Source: JAXDAY01 sp034679345
Lineage (GTDB): Bacteria; Eisenbacteria; RBG-16-71-46; CAIMUX01; VGJL01
DNA: 64,000 bases
NCBI GenBank assembly: GCA_034679345.1
Contig: JAXDAY010000019.1
Coordinates: forward strand, 204,304 to 268,303
Direction: 5' to 3'
Part shown: positions 8,634 through 18,700 of the stretch, one piece after another
Layout: each line of letters starts with the position of its first letter
Position numbering within the stretch: the first letter of the stretch is position 1
Position numbers and translations under genes: made by a program
Notes under the pieces: generated by a model
What the model was told of the DNA's origin: nothing
What the model saw: only the letters and a program-made list of their open reading frames with translations
Databases searched by the model: none

Positions 8634-11600
8634 CGTCCGGATCCTCCGCAGATCTCGATCGAGCCGGGAACGCAAAGCGGATCGACCGTGCCGCCCCCGC
8701 ACGGGGCCATCGTGTTATAGGTCGGGTCGAGATCCTCGAACGATAGCGGCGTGGGCCCAAGCGGCGCATCGGCTCTGACCCTCAGGATCAAGACGAGGAC
8801 CGGCCCGTCGCCGGGCTCGAGCGCGGGGGAGCAGTCGGGACTCACGATCACTCCCGCCGCGGCGCAGGAGCCCGCGCACGCGCCATCGAAGTGCTCGTGC
8901 GCTTCCCCGCGCGTGCCCTCGAGGCTCAGCCCGAGGCACTCGAAGACCAGCGGGTCGTAGCAGAGCCTGATCCCGTAGGCGCCGATCGCCTGCGAGTTGC
9001 GCGCGCGGATCGCAAGACGGAGGTCTGTCTCGCCGCGGCAGGCGAGTCTCCCCGATTCGATCGCGTAGAGATCCTGCGCCGTCTCGATCGTGAAGGGGAT
9101 TGGATTCTCGTCGAGGGCGCCCGACGCGACATCGGTGACTCGCACGGAGTATCCCGTTCCGGCCGGCTCGCATGCGAGCGCGGTCCAGAGGAAGCTTCCA
9201 TCGTTGGCTGTCCCGGGGTGGATCGTCGAGCAGATCCCGCCGTCGCGAACGAGCTCGATGCGGACCGTTGAGCCGCAGTCGCCTTCCGCGCTCCAGCGGA
9301 TCTCGTGCGGGGAGGCTTCCATCCATGTCTCGCCGCCCGCGGGGGAGAGCAGCTCGATCCGACAGGGCGGCTCGGGGATCTCGAACGCTCCCTCGCTCTC
9401 GTCCGAGGCGCCCGTGGTCGCATCGGTGATCCGGATGGAGTAGCCGCCGGTCTCGGTTCCGCAGTTCTGGACGAGCCATGGATGGACGCCGTCATTCGGC
9501 GTGTACCCGATGATGGTCCGGCAGACCTCCCCCTCGCGGACGAGCTCCAGCCGCACGTGCTCCCCGCAGGCCACATCGGCGGTCCACTGGATCTGCTCGA
9601 TCGTTCCTTCCTGCCAGCTCTCGCCGCCCGCGGGTCGCGTGAGCTCCATCCTGCAGATCGGGATCGAAAAGGCGGGATCGGTCTCGTCGGAGGCGCCGCT
9701 CGCGAGATCGATCACGCGGACCGCGTAACCCTCCTCGAACTCCTCGCACGGCTCGGCGATCCAGGGATAGGACCCGTCGTTCGATGTGCTTGCGCTGATC
9801 GTCTTGCAGAGAACGCCTTCGCGAAGGAGCTCGATTCGCGCCGATCCGCCGCAGTCGCCTTCCGCGGTCCAGGCGATCGTCCGCGGGGTGCCGGCTTCCC
9901 AGATCTCGCCGCCCGCCGGGGAGCGCAGGTCGATCTCGCACGGGGGTAGCGGAATCGAGAACTCGGCGTCGCTCACGTCGCTCTGGCCGCAGGTGAGCCC
10001 CGTGACGCGAACCCGGTAGCGGCTCGTGGCGGCGCATCTCTTCGCGTTCCACGAGAAGCTGCCGTCGTTGGGCGTCGAGTCGGCGATCGTGAGGCAGGGC
10101 AGCCCATCCTCCAGAAGCTCGATCCGGACGGATGCGTCGCAGGTCCCATTCGCGGTCCACGCGATCTCCTGGACGCTTCCTTCCTCCCACTCCTCACCGC
10201 CGTTCGGGGAGACGACAAGCTGCGGGCAGTCGGCGCAGATGCAGAATCCGGCGTCGCTCTCGTCACTCCGCCCCGTGGCGGGATCGAGGATCCGAATCGT
10301 GTAGCCGCAACCGGGATCCCCACAGGGCTCTGCCGTCCAATCGAAGGCGCCGTCGTTCTCCGTGCCGCCCGCGATCTCGGCGCACGCGATCCCGTCCTTC
10401 AGCAGCTCGATTCGCAAGCTCTCACCGCACGGCCCGGTGGAGGTCCAAGCGATCGTGCGCAGGCTTCCCGGGGGGATCGTCTCGTTTCCGTTGGGCGAGG
10501 TGATCGCGAGGGCGCATTCGGGAATCGAGAAGACGCCATCGCTCTCGCCTTGCTCGCCGCAGCCGCCGCTGACGCGGATCGCGTAGCCGTCGGGGGCGCC
10601 GCCGCAGTTCTCGGCGATCCAGGAGAAGCTCCCCGTGTTGGGCGCCTCCTCCGCGATCGCAAGGCAGACCTCCCCGTCTCTCAAGAGGTCGATGCGAACC
10701 ATGCCGCCGCACTCGCCCGAGGTCCAGGCGATGGTCTGCTCGCTGCCCTCGACCCAGCTCTCCCCGCCGTCGGGTGAGACGACGTCGAACGCGCACGGAA
10801 CGCAGATGCAGAAGGGACCGCTGGTCGCTGAGCCGCCGGAGAGGGGATCGCGGAGGCGGACCGCATGGAGGCACCCCTCGTCGCAGCAGGGGGAGACGGT
10901 CCACTCGAAGCTCCCGTCGTTCTCGGTATCCTCGGCGATGCTCGAGCAAACCCCCGAGTCGCAAAGCAACTCGATGCTCACGCGATCGCCGCATGTCCCC
11001 GAGGCGGTCCATGCGATCGTCGCCGCCGAGCCGGCGTGGAGCGAATCTCCTTCGGCCGGAAACGTGACGGTGATGTCGCAAGGCGGCGCGGCGGGGATCG
11101 AGAAGCTCGCCCCGCTCGTGTCGGCCGCCCCGCTCTCCGGATCGACGATCCGGACGCGGTAGCCCTCCACCGCGTCCCCGCATCCCGCCGCGGTCCACTC
11201 GTACGCGCCGGTGTTGGGCGCCGCGCCGGCGATCTCGGAGCAGATCGACCCTTCGAGGAGCAGATCGATTCTCACTGCCTCCCCGCAGGCTGCGGAGGTC
11301 CACTCGATCGAGTGTAGCGTGCCGGCGGGCCAGCTCTCGCCGCCGGCGGGGGCGTCGATGTCGATCGCGCAGGTGTCGGTCGCGGGAATCCGGAAGATAC
11401 CGCTCTCTGCGCTGCCGCCGGAGTCGAGATCGAGGATCCGCACGGTGTAGCCGTCCTCCTCTCCGGAGCATCCGGCGACGGTCCAGAGGTAGCTCCCCGT
11501 ATTCTCCGCCGATGCGGCGATCAAAGCGCAGAGCGAGCCCTCGCGCCGGAGCTCGATCCGCACCCGCTCGCCGCATTCCGATGAGCTCCACGCGATCTCG

Positions 11601-13180
11601 CGCTCGGACCCTTCCGTCCACTCGTCGGAGGCGGACGGGGCCGCGACATCGAGGCGGCAGTCGAAGATGCAGGTATCGCCGTCGCTCGTATCCGAAGAGC
11701 CGGTCGAGGGATCGGTGATGCGGATCGAATAGCCGCAGACCGAGGCGCAGCACGGCGCGGCGATCCAATCATAGGATCCGTCGTTGGCCGTGCTCCCGGC
11801 GATCGTGTCGCAGACGACGCCGTTGCATAGGAGCTCGATCCGGACCGAAGAGCCGCAGTCGAGCGCCGTCCAGGCGATCGCAGCGGCTTCACCGGCGCGC
11901 CAGATCGCTCCCGGAGCCGGCGTCGAGATCTCGAGCTCGCACGGCGGTGGCGGGACCCTCGCGATCGTGAAGACGCCTCCCGCGGCCGACTCTCCGGTCT
12001 CCAGATCGGTGACGCGGATCGCGTGTCCATCAGTCTCATCGCCGCACGCCTCGACGGTCCATGCTTGCGCGCCGTCGTTCTCGACCGCCTCGAACAGCGT
12101 CCGGCACGCCTCGCCGTTCAGAAGAAGCTCGATCCGCACACTGCTCCCGCATCCCTCGCCGCTCCAGAGGATCTCGTGCTCGGTTCCCTCCTGCCAGATC
12201 TCGCCGGCGGCGGGAGATGTCACCTCGATCGCGCAGGGACTCTCCAATGGAACGATCACGAAGCTCGAGTCGCTCTCATCTCCGGCTTCCGATCCCAGGT
12301 CGCTGACGCGGATCCGGTAGGGTCCGCCCGCCCCCCCGCAGCCCGCGACCGCCCACTCGAAGAGACCGTCGTTCTCTGTCTCATCGGCGATCCGATCGCA
12401 GACCGAACCTTCGAGGAGAAGCTCGAGCCGCACGCGTTCCCCGCAGCCCTCGCTCCACCAGGCGATCGCCGCCGCTTCCCCCTCCATCAGCTCCTCGCCG
12501 CCGTTGGGAGTGAGGATCCGGATGGCGCATGGGGGGATGGGCTCGATCGCGAATGCGGCATCGCTCGCGTCGCTCGCATCACTCTCGAGGTCGGTCACGC
12601 GGACTCCGTACCCGTCTCTCAAGAAGTCGCATGGGGCGCAGACCCAGTCGAAGGCGCCGTCGTTTTCGGTCTCCTCGGAAATCGTCCGGCAGGGCGCGCC
12701 CTCGGCGAGAAGCTCGATCCTGACCGTCGCGCCGCAAGCCTGGCTCGACCATTGGATCTCATGGACCGTTGCGGCAGTCCATGTCTCCCCGCCGTTTGGC
12801 GAGAGGACTGCGAGACTGCACGCCAAGACCCTGTACTGGCCGGTCGCGATCTCGCTGGGCAAGTAGCCGTCCCGCATCGCCTTCGCCTTCAATGTGGAGG
12901 TCGAGTCGATCGGGACCGGCGATGCGTAGAGGGGCGATGCGTCATCGGGATCGGAACCGTCAAGCGTCCAGCGGATCTCTGCGCCGGGAGTCGAAGTCTG
13001 GATCGCGACGGCGATCTCGCCGGCAAAGTCGCCGGGCGGCGGGTCGAAGACAGGCATGGCGCAGCGCTCCTGCCCGCCCGGCCGTGACGGATCATCGCCG
13101 CAACCCCACGGCGCGACCGAGAGGAGGCCCAGCACGGATAAGCCGAGGAGCCGGGCGATCGCTCCGCGATAGCGTGTCAT
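8630..13180 (-). CDS. Giant surface lipoprotein-like protein with 13 Cys-rich Kre9/KNH-like repeats
   Basis: A 1516-aa protein. The N-terminus has a hydrophobic segment and a cysteine (LLSVAPWGCGDD) that fits a weak lipobox, so surface anchoring is possible. Residues ~40-115 resemble the CHB_HEX_C (chitobiase C-terminal) domain, with IRWTLDGSDPD and TLKAKAMRDGY. Thirteen tandem repeats of ~95 aa follow, each with the same core: Cys, S-P-x-G-G-E, C-G-x-x-V-R-I-E-L, G-x-x-C, N-D-G-x-x-x-W, Cys, G-Y-x-I-R-V-T-D. A cohesin-like C-terminal domain completes it (ending CVPGSIEICGG). The repeat matches the Ser-Thr-rich Kre9/KNH family, but with four cysteines per unit. Its stop overlaps the next gene's start, indicating coupling. 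Unlike its partner it has no dockerin and no sorting tail. Confidence 0.82.
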   Translation of the reverse strand: MTRYRGAIARLLGLSVLGLLSVAPWGCGDDPSRPGGQERCAMPVFDPPPGDFAGEIAVAIQTSTPGAEIRWTLDGSDPDDASPLYASPVPIDSTSTLKAKAMRDGYLPSEIATGQYRVLACSLAVLSPNGGETWTAATVHEIQWSSQACGATVRIELLAEGAPCRTISEETENDGAFDWVCAPCDFLRDGYGVRVTDLESDASDASDAAFAIEPIPPCAIRILTPNGGEELMEGEAAAIAWWSEGCGERVRLELLLEGSVCDRIADETENDGLFEWAVAGCGGAGGPYRIRVSDLGSEAGDESDSSFVIVPLESPCAIEVTSPAAGEIWQEGTEHEILWSGEGCGSSVRIELLLNGEACRTLFEAVENDGAQAWTVEACGDETDGHAIRVTDLETGESAAGGVFTIARVPPPPCELEISTPAPGAIWRAGEAAAIAWTALDCGSSVRIELLCNGVVCDTIAGSTANDGSYDWIAAPCCASVCGYSIRITDPSTGSSDTSDGDTCIFDCRLDVAAPSASDEWTEGSEREIAWSSSECGERVRIELRREGSLCALIAASAENTGSYLWTVAGCSGEEDGYTVRILDLDSGGSAESGIFRIPATDTCAIDIDAPAGGESWPAGTLHSIEWTSAACGEAVRIDLLLEGSICSEIAGAAPNTGAYEWTAAGCGDAVEGYRVRIVDPESGAADTSGASFSIPAAPPCDITVTFPAEGDSLHAGSAATIAWTASGTCGDRVSIELLCDSGVCSSIAEDTENDGSFEWTVSPCCDEGCLHAVRLRDPLSGGSATSGPFCICVPCAFDVVSPDGGESWVEGSEQTIAWTSGECGGMVRIDLLRDGEVCLAIAEEAPNTGSFSWIAENCGGAPDGYAIRVSGGCGEQGESDGVFSIPECALAITSPNGNETIPPGSLRTIAWTSTGPCGESLRIELLKDGIACAEIAGGTENDGAFDWTAEPCGDPGCGYTIRILDPATGRSDESDAGFCICADCPQLVVSPNGGEEWEEGSVQEIAWTANGTCDASVRIELLEDGLPCLTIADSTPNDGSFSWNAKRCAATSRYRVRVTGLTCGQSDVSDAEFSIPLPPCEIDLRSPAGGEIWEAGTPRTIAWTAEGDCGGSARIELLREGVLCKTISASTSNDGSYPWIAEPCEEFEEGYAVRVIDLASGASDETDPAFSIPICRMELTRPAGGESWQEGTIEQIQWTADVACGEHVRLELVREGEVCRTIIGYTPNDGVHPWLVQNCGTETGGYSIRITDATTGASDESEGAFEIPEPPCRIELLSPAGGETWMEASPHEIRWSAEGDCGSTVRIELVRDGGICSTIHPGTANDGSFLWTALACEPAGTGYSVRVTDVASGALDENPIPFTIETAQDLYAIESGRLACRGETDLRLAIRARNSQAIGAYGIRLCYDPLVFECLGLSLEGTRGEAHEHFDGACAGSCAAAGVIVSPDCSPALEPGDGPVLVLILRVRADAPLGPTPLSFEDLDPTYNTMAPCGGGTVDPLCVPGSIEICGGSGR

Positions 13181-13325
13181 TCATTCATCCTGTCGGCGCC
13201 CCCGATTCGATCCCCGTCATCTCCAACCGGCCATCGGGACGCCGGTCGATGTTGGCAAGCGGATCGCCCGCGCGCAACCCCCCTCTGGGGACGAGGCTCT
13301 GATTCGGATCGATCGTTCGCCTGGC

Positions 13326-14678
13326 TCATCGCTCGCTCCCCTTCTGGGAAATCGGTCGAGGGCGATGGAATAGGTAGAGCAAGAGGATCGCAGCCAGCAG
13401 GGAGCTTGCGATCGTGAGTTCCGCGGCGCGGGCGTGCAGGAGGAGCAGGAGACACACCGCGAAACCAGCGAGCGGGACGGCCATCGGCACCTCAAACCGG
13501 CCCGTGGGCTCGCCGCGCCGCAGCTTGACCGCGACGAGCGCGGCATGCATCGCCATGAAGACGAGGAGCAAGAGAACCGAAGTCGCGCGGGCGAGATCCG
13601 GGATCGTTCCCGCCAAGGCGAGCGCCAGGGCGACACCCGTGAGGATCAGGATCGCCACATGGGGGGTCCGAAGCTTCGGGTGGACCGCGCTCAACGAGCG
13701 CGGGAGAAGCCCCTGGCAGGCCATGCCGAATACGAGTCGGGAGCCCATGATCGAGTTCAGCAGCGCGGTGTTCGCCACCGCGAAGAGAGTGATCGCTCCA
13801 AAGACCCAGCCGCCGAGCCAAGGGGCGGCGCGGCGCGTGATCTGCGAGAGGGGCGCTCCCAGATCCCGATTCGCGAGATCCGCATACGGCACGACCGAGA
13901 CGGCGCTCACGCTGACGGCGACATAGAGAATCGACGCGACGAGAAGCGCGGTCACGATCGCGCGCGGCATCGCGCGTTCGGGTTCCCTCACCTCCTCGGC
14001 GACGTTGATCATGTCCTCGAATCCGACGAAGGAGTAGAAGGTCAGCACCGCCCCCGAGAGGAGCAGCCGGATGTCGAATCGGCCTGCAAGCGAACCGGGC
14101 GGCATCTCGAGGTAGTCGACCTTTCCCCAGTGGCTGGCCGAGACGACGACGATGAAGATGAGCCCTGCCACCTCGATCAGGGTGCAGGCGAGATTCGCGA
14201 GCATCGACTCGCGGATTCCCCAGAGATTGACCGCCATGAGCAGGACGAGGAAGCCCGCGATCCACAAGCGGACGGCCCCGAAACCGGCGAGGAACGAGAT
14301 GTTCTCTGCGAAGACGTTCGAGGCCGTCGCGATCGAGGTCAGCCCCGAGGCGAGGACGGCGAGGCCAACCGCGTAGGAGAGAGCGGGCAGGCGGAAGGCC
14401 CGATGCGCCACATAGGCGGCCCCCGCCGCCCGCGGGTAGCGCGAGGAGATCGACGCGTAGGTGAGGCCGGTCAGCATCGCGGCGACCATCGAGGCGGCGA
14501 AGGCGAGCCAGACCGCGTTTCCCATCACCCCGGCGGCCACGCCGATCGTCCCATAGATGCCCGACCCGACGATGTCGCCGACGCCATAGATCGCGAGAAG
14601 CGGGAACCCGACGCGCCGGGCGAGGGTGGGCGCGGAGCGCGCTTGAGGACTGCCGGTGGGGAAGGTCGGGGCGCTCAT
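13326..14678 (-). CDS. APC-superfamily amino acid permease
   Basis: A 450-aa inner-membrane transporter with about twelve hydrophobic segments. The N-terminal substrate-binding motif of APC transporters is visible as GVGDIVGSGIYGTIG, corresponding to the broken TM1 helix (GxGxG). TYASISSRYPRAAGAAY in TM2/3 and FVGFEDMINVAEEVREPERAMPRAI after TM6 are also typical of the amino acid/polyamine permease family. The ATG at 14678 was chosen because the longer frame has a hydrophilic, non-conserved extension. The substrate cannot be told; cationic or small neutral amino acids are usual for this family. It is monocistronic here and divergent from the aldo/keto reductase, sharing a 143-bp promoter region. 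Confidence 0.88.
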   Translation of the reverse strand: MSAPTFPTGSPQARSAPTLARRVGFPLLAIYGVGDIVGSGIYGTIGVAAGVMGNAVWLAFAASMVAAMLTGLTYASISSRYPRAAGAAYVAHRAFRLPALSYAVGLAVLASGLTSIATASNVFAENISFLAGFGAVRLWIAGFLVLLMAVNLWGIRESMLANLACTLIEVAGLIFIVVVSASHWGKVDYLEMPPGSLAGRFDIRLLLSGAVLTFYSFVGFEDMINVAEEVREPERAMPRAIVTALLVASILYVAVSVSAVSVVPYADLANRDLGAPLSQITRRAAPWLGGWVFGAITLFAVANTALLNSIMGSRLVFGMACQGLLPRSLSAVHPKLRTPHVAILILTGVALALALAGTIPDLARATSVLLLLVFMAMHAALVAVKLRRGEPTGRFEVPMAVPLAGFAVCLLLLLHARAAELTIASSLLAAILLLYLFHRPRPISQKGSER

Positions 14679-14821
14679 TGCGCCCCATTGAAACAGGATC
14701 GCCTCCGCGGGGGAAGCGAAAGGCTCGGCTCGCGAACCTGCTAAGATCGCCTCGTGATCCCCATGACGCGGGGCGTTCGCTCCGCCTTGAGGCCGGGCCG
14801 TTCGGAAAGGAGCGCGCACGC

Positions 14822-15796
14822 GTGCAGAAGAGACGGCTGGGCGCGTCTGGACTCGAGCTCACGACCGTGGGATTCGGCGCGTGGGCGATCGGCGGGGGAG
14901 GATGGGCCTTTGGTTGGGGGCCGCAGGACGACACCGATTCGATTCTGGCGATCCGTCACGCGCTCGATCGCGGGGTCAACTGGATCGACACGGCTGCCGC
15001 ATACGGCCTCGGCCACTCCGAGGAGGTTGTGGGGCGCGCGATCCAGGGGCGGCGCGACAGTGTGTACCTGGCGACGAAGTGCGGGCTGGTCTGGGATCCC
15101 GGGACCACGACCCCGTACGGCCGGTTGAAGGCGTCGAGCGTGCGCCGCGAAGCCGAGGAGTCGCTGCGACGTCTGAGGACCGATCGCATCGATCTCTACC
15201 AGATCCACTGGCCGGATCCGGAGGCCGATATCGAGGAGGCCTGGAGCGAGATCGCGCGCATGGTCGGCGAGGGGAAGATCCGCTTCGCCGGAGTCTCGAA
15301 CTTCGACACGGCTCAAATCGACCGCGTCCGGGCGATCCATCCGGTCGCATCCCTGCAGCCTCCCTACAGCATGCTGCGCCGCGGCGTGGAGAAGGAGCTT
15401 CTCGCCTACTGCGCGAAGCAGGGGATCGGCGTGGTGGCGTACAGCCCCATGCAGGCGGGGCTCCTGACGGGCGGGATCACGCGCGAGCGGATGGCCGCGC
15501 TGCCCGAGGAGGACTGGAGGCGGAAGAGCCGGGAGTTCAACGACCCGAACCTCACGGCGAATCTCGAGCTGGTCGAGTCGCTCAAGGCCTTGGCCGCTCG
15601 CCACGGCAGGACCGTTGCCCAGCTTGCGATCGCCTGGGTCCTGCGCCGGAGCGAGGTCACCGCCGCGATCGTCGGGGCGCGGAGCCCGAAGCAGATCGAG
15701 GAGACGGCGGGCGCCGCGGACTGGCGTCTCCCCGTCCCGCTCGTGGATCAGGTCGAATCCCTGCTCGCGCAGCGCGAGCGGAGGCTCGCGGCCTAG
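14822..15796 (+). CDS. Aldo/keto reductase
   Basis: A 324-aa NAD(P)H-dependent oxidoreductase of the AKR fold. The GTG at 14822 follows an AAGGAG ribosome site at nine-base spacing and gives the family's usual start (VQKRRLGASGLELTTVGFG). The catalytic tetrad is complete: Asp and Tyr in WIDTAAAYG, Lys in ATKCG, His in LYQIHW. The cofactor-binding C-terminus carries IVGARSPKQIEE, a pattern associated with NADPH binding. The sequence resembles the YajO/Tas-type general reductases; the physiological substrate is unknown. It converges on the RND pump gene: both genes stop inside the same CTAG tetramer at 15793-15796. Confidence 0.9.
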   Translation: MQKRRLGASGLELTTVGFGAWAIGGGGWAFGWGPQDDTDSILAIRHALDRGVNWIDTAAAYGLGHSEEVVGRAIQGRRDSVYLATKCGLVWDPGTTTPYGRLKASSVRREAEESLRRLRTDRIDLYQIHWPDPEADIEEAWSEIARMVGEGKIRFAGVSNFDTAQIDRVRAIHPVASLQPPYSMLRRGVEKELLAYCAKQGIGVVAYSPMQAGLLTGGITRERMAALPEEDWRRKSREFNDPNLTANLELVESLKALAARHGRTVAQLAIAWVLRRSEVTAAIVGARSPKQIEETAGAADWRLPVPLVDQVESLLAQRERRLAA

Positions 15797-18700
15797 CCGC
15801 TCTGCGCGCGCGCGAGGCCCTCTTCCATGGCCGCGTCCTGCTCGCCATCGGCCGTCTCGTCCTCGACGTGACGGTGGACCTTGGTGAAGCGAGCGAGCAG
15901 GGTGTAGACGACGGGCACGATCACCAGGGTCAGGAACGTCGAGAAGACCATCCCGCCGACGACGGCGATGCCCAGCGGTTGCCTCGACTCCCCACCGGCG
16001 CCGATCCCGAGCGCGATCGGAATGACGCCGAAGATCGTCGCGAAGGAGGTCATGAGGATCGGCCGCAACCGGATCCGGGCCGCCTCGAGCGCCGCCTCGC
16101 CCACGGCCAAGCCCTTGTCCCGCAGTTGGTTCGCATACTCGACGATCAGAATCGAGTTCTTCGTCACGAGCCCGATCAGCATGATGAGCCCGATCTGCGA
16201 GTAGATGTTGAGGCTCTGGCGGAGCACGAACAGGGAGATCAGAGCCCCCACGACGGCCAGAGGAACCGAAAGCAGGATCGTGAAGGGGTGAACGAAGCTC
16301 TCGAACTGCGCGGCGAGGACAAGGAAGATGAAGAGCACCGCGATCAGGAAGAAGAAGTAGAGGCTGGTGCTCGACTCGCGGAACTCGAGCGACTGCCCGG
16401 CCAGCTCGCGCTTGATTCCCGCGGGCAGATCCGTCTCGGCGATCCGGTCGAGGTCCGCCAGGGCGGTTCCCAGATCGACCCCGGGAACGATGTTCGCCGT
16501 GATGGTGGCGGAGCGGACCCGGTTGTAGTGGTTCAGCTCCTTGGGAGCCACCGTCTCGCGGATGCGGACCACGTTCGCGAGTCGCGTGAGCCCGCCGTTT
16601 GCGCGAACATAGATCCCCTCGATCGCTTCCGGAGTGGATCGATCGGCCGGACGGAGCTGGGCGATCACGTCGTACTGCTTCGTGCCGCGCTTGAATTGGC
16701 TTGTGACGCGCCCGCCAAGCAGGGTCTCGAGCGTCGTTCCGATGTCGGTCACCGAGACGCCGAGACTCGCCGCCCGTTCCCGATCGATCTCGATGTCAAG
16801 CTGCGGCTTGTTCAGGCGCAGGTCGGTGTCGAGGTTGACGAGGTATCCGAGCTCCGTGGCCTTCGCCATCATCACTCCGACCGCGGCGCTCAGCTCCTCG
16901 TAGCTGTCGGCCTGCAAGACATACTCGACCGGGCTCGTCGAGAAGCGTCCCGAAAGGCTCGGGGGATTCACGAGGAACGCGAGAACACCGGGGATCGAGA
17001 GCATCTGGGGGAACATCTCCTGGACGATTTGCTGCTGCGACTTCTTCCGTTCTTCCCTGGGCCCCAGGTTCAGGAAGACGAAACCGTCCGTCGGCCGCCC
17101 GGGCCCGCCGAAGCCAAGCCCGATGGCGGCGAAGAGCCCCGCCCGCTCAGGCAGCGGCAGCAATCGCTCCTCGACCATCCGCATGTAACGGTCGGTGTAC
17201 TCGAGAGTCGATCCCTCGGGGGCGAGGACGATCCCGAAGGCCGTCCCGCGATCCTCGATCGGCACGAGCTCATTGGGCAGCATGCGGAAGACCACGGCGC
17301 TCGCCGAGATCAGCAGCGCGGCGCCCGCGATGACGAGGAAGCGCCGCCGCAGACAGAACCGGAGCGTGCCCGCATAGAAACGATCGAGCCAGGCGAAGAA
17401 GGCGTCGAATGATCGCGTGGCCCAGCTTCGATCGCCTCCGTGCAGGGGGCGGAGCATGCGCGAGCAGAGCATCGGGCTCAAGGTGAGCGCCACGAACCCC
17501 GAGAGCAGCACCGCCACGGCCACCATGATCCCGAACTCCCGGAACAGGCGGCCGACCGAGCCGGTCAGGAAGGCCACGGGGACGAAGACCGCGACGAGAG
17601 CGATCGTGGTCGCGACGATGGCGAAGCCAATCTCCTTCGAGCCGTCGAACGCCGCGCGCCGTCGGCTCTTTCCCATCTCCATGTGCCGGAAAATGTTCTC
17701 GAGGACGATGATCGCGTCGTCCACGACAAGGCCGATCGCGAGCACGAGGGCCAGTAGGGTCAGGATGTTGACGGTGAATCCGAGCGCGAGCGCGACCGCG
17801 AAACTGCCGACGATCGAGACGGGGATCGCCAGGGTGGGGATCACCGTCGCGCGAAGGCTCTTCAGGAAGACGAGAATCACCAGGACGACCAGGAAGACGG
17901 CGATCAGGATCGTCTCGCGCACTTCGTGGATCGAGTCGTCGATGAAGACCGACGAGTCATAGGCGATGGAAAGCTGCATCCCGTCGGGGATCACTTTCTT
18001 CAGCTCGGGCAACGCCTCGCGGATCTCCCGCGCGACATCGAGCGTGCTCGCCTTCGATTGCTTCACGATTCCGAGGCCCACCGCCGGCAGGCCGTTGTAG
18101 CGGGCGACGCTGCGCTCGTTCTCGGCGCCGACGGCGACATCCGCCACGTCGCCCAGCCGGACCGGGGCGTTCTCCGTTTGCGAGATGATGATCGCCGCGA
18201 ACTCCTCGGCGGTCGCCAGATCGCCTCGAGTCCGGACGGCGAACTCGCGCTGGTCGCCCTCGACCCGCCCACCTGGGATCTCGGCGTTCTCCCTCTGGAT
18301 GGCCGACTCGATATCCTGCGTGGTCAACCCGTGCGCAGCCATCCGCTGGGGGTCGAGCCAGATCCGCATGGCGTAGCGGCGCTCGCCGCCGATGAAGACG
18401 GAGCCCACTCCCGGCAGCCTCTGGATCCGCTCCTTCAGGTCCCGCTCGGCCACGTCGGAAAGCTCCAGGCCGCTGAACCGCTCGCTCGAGAGCGCCATCC
18501 AGATGATCGGCTGAGCGTTCACGTCGACCTTGCTGATGATCGGATCGTCGGCTTCACGCGGCAGCCGTCCGCTGATGCGCGAGACCTTGTCGCGCACGTC
18601 GTTCGCCGCCTCGTCGACGTCGCGCGAGAGCTCGAACTCGATCGTGATGACCGAGCCCTGCTCCTGACTCGAGGATGTGAGGGTTCTCACCCCCTCGATC

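Larger units (their letters stand above)
4887..13180 (-). repeat. Tandem coding repeats (19 units of ~285 bp in two adjacent genes)
   Basis: Nineteen ~95-codon units are visible: thirteen in the gene ending at 8630 and six in the gene ending at 4887. Units share the SP(N/A)GGE opening and the NDGxxxW core. They are diverged enough in sequence to be old, but uniform in length and cysteine positions. The array itself occupies roughly 6.3-8.05 kb and 9.1-12.85 kb, with gene-specific domains on both sides. Confidence 0.85.
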
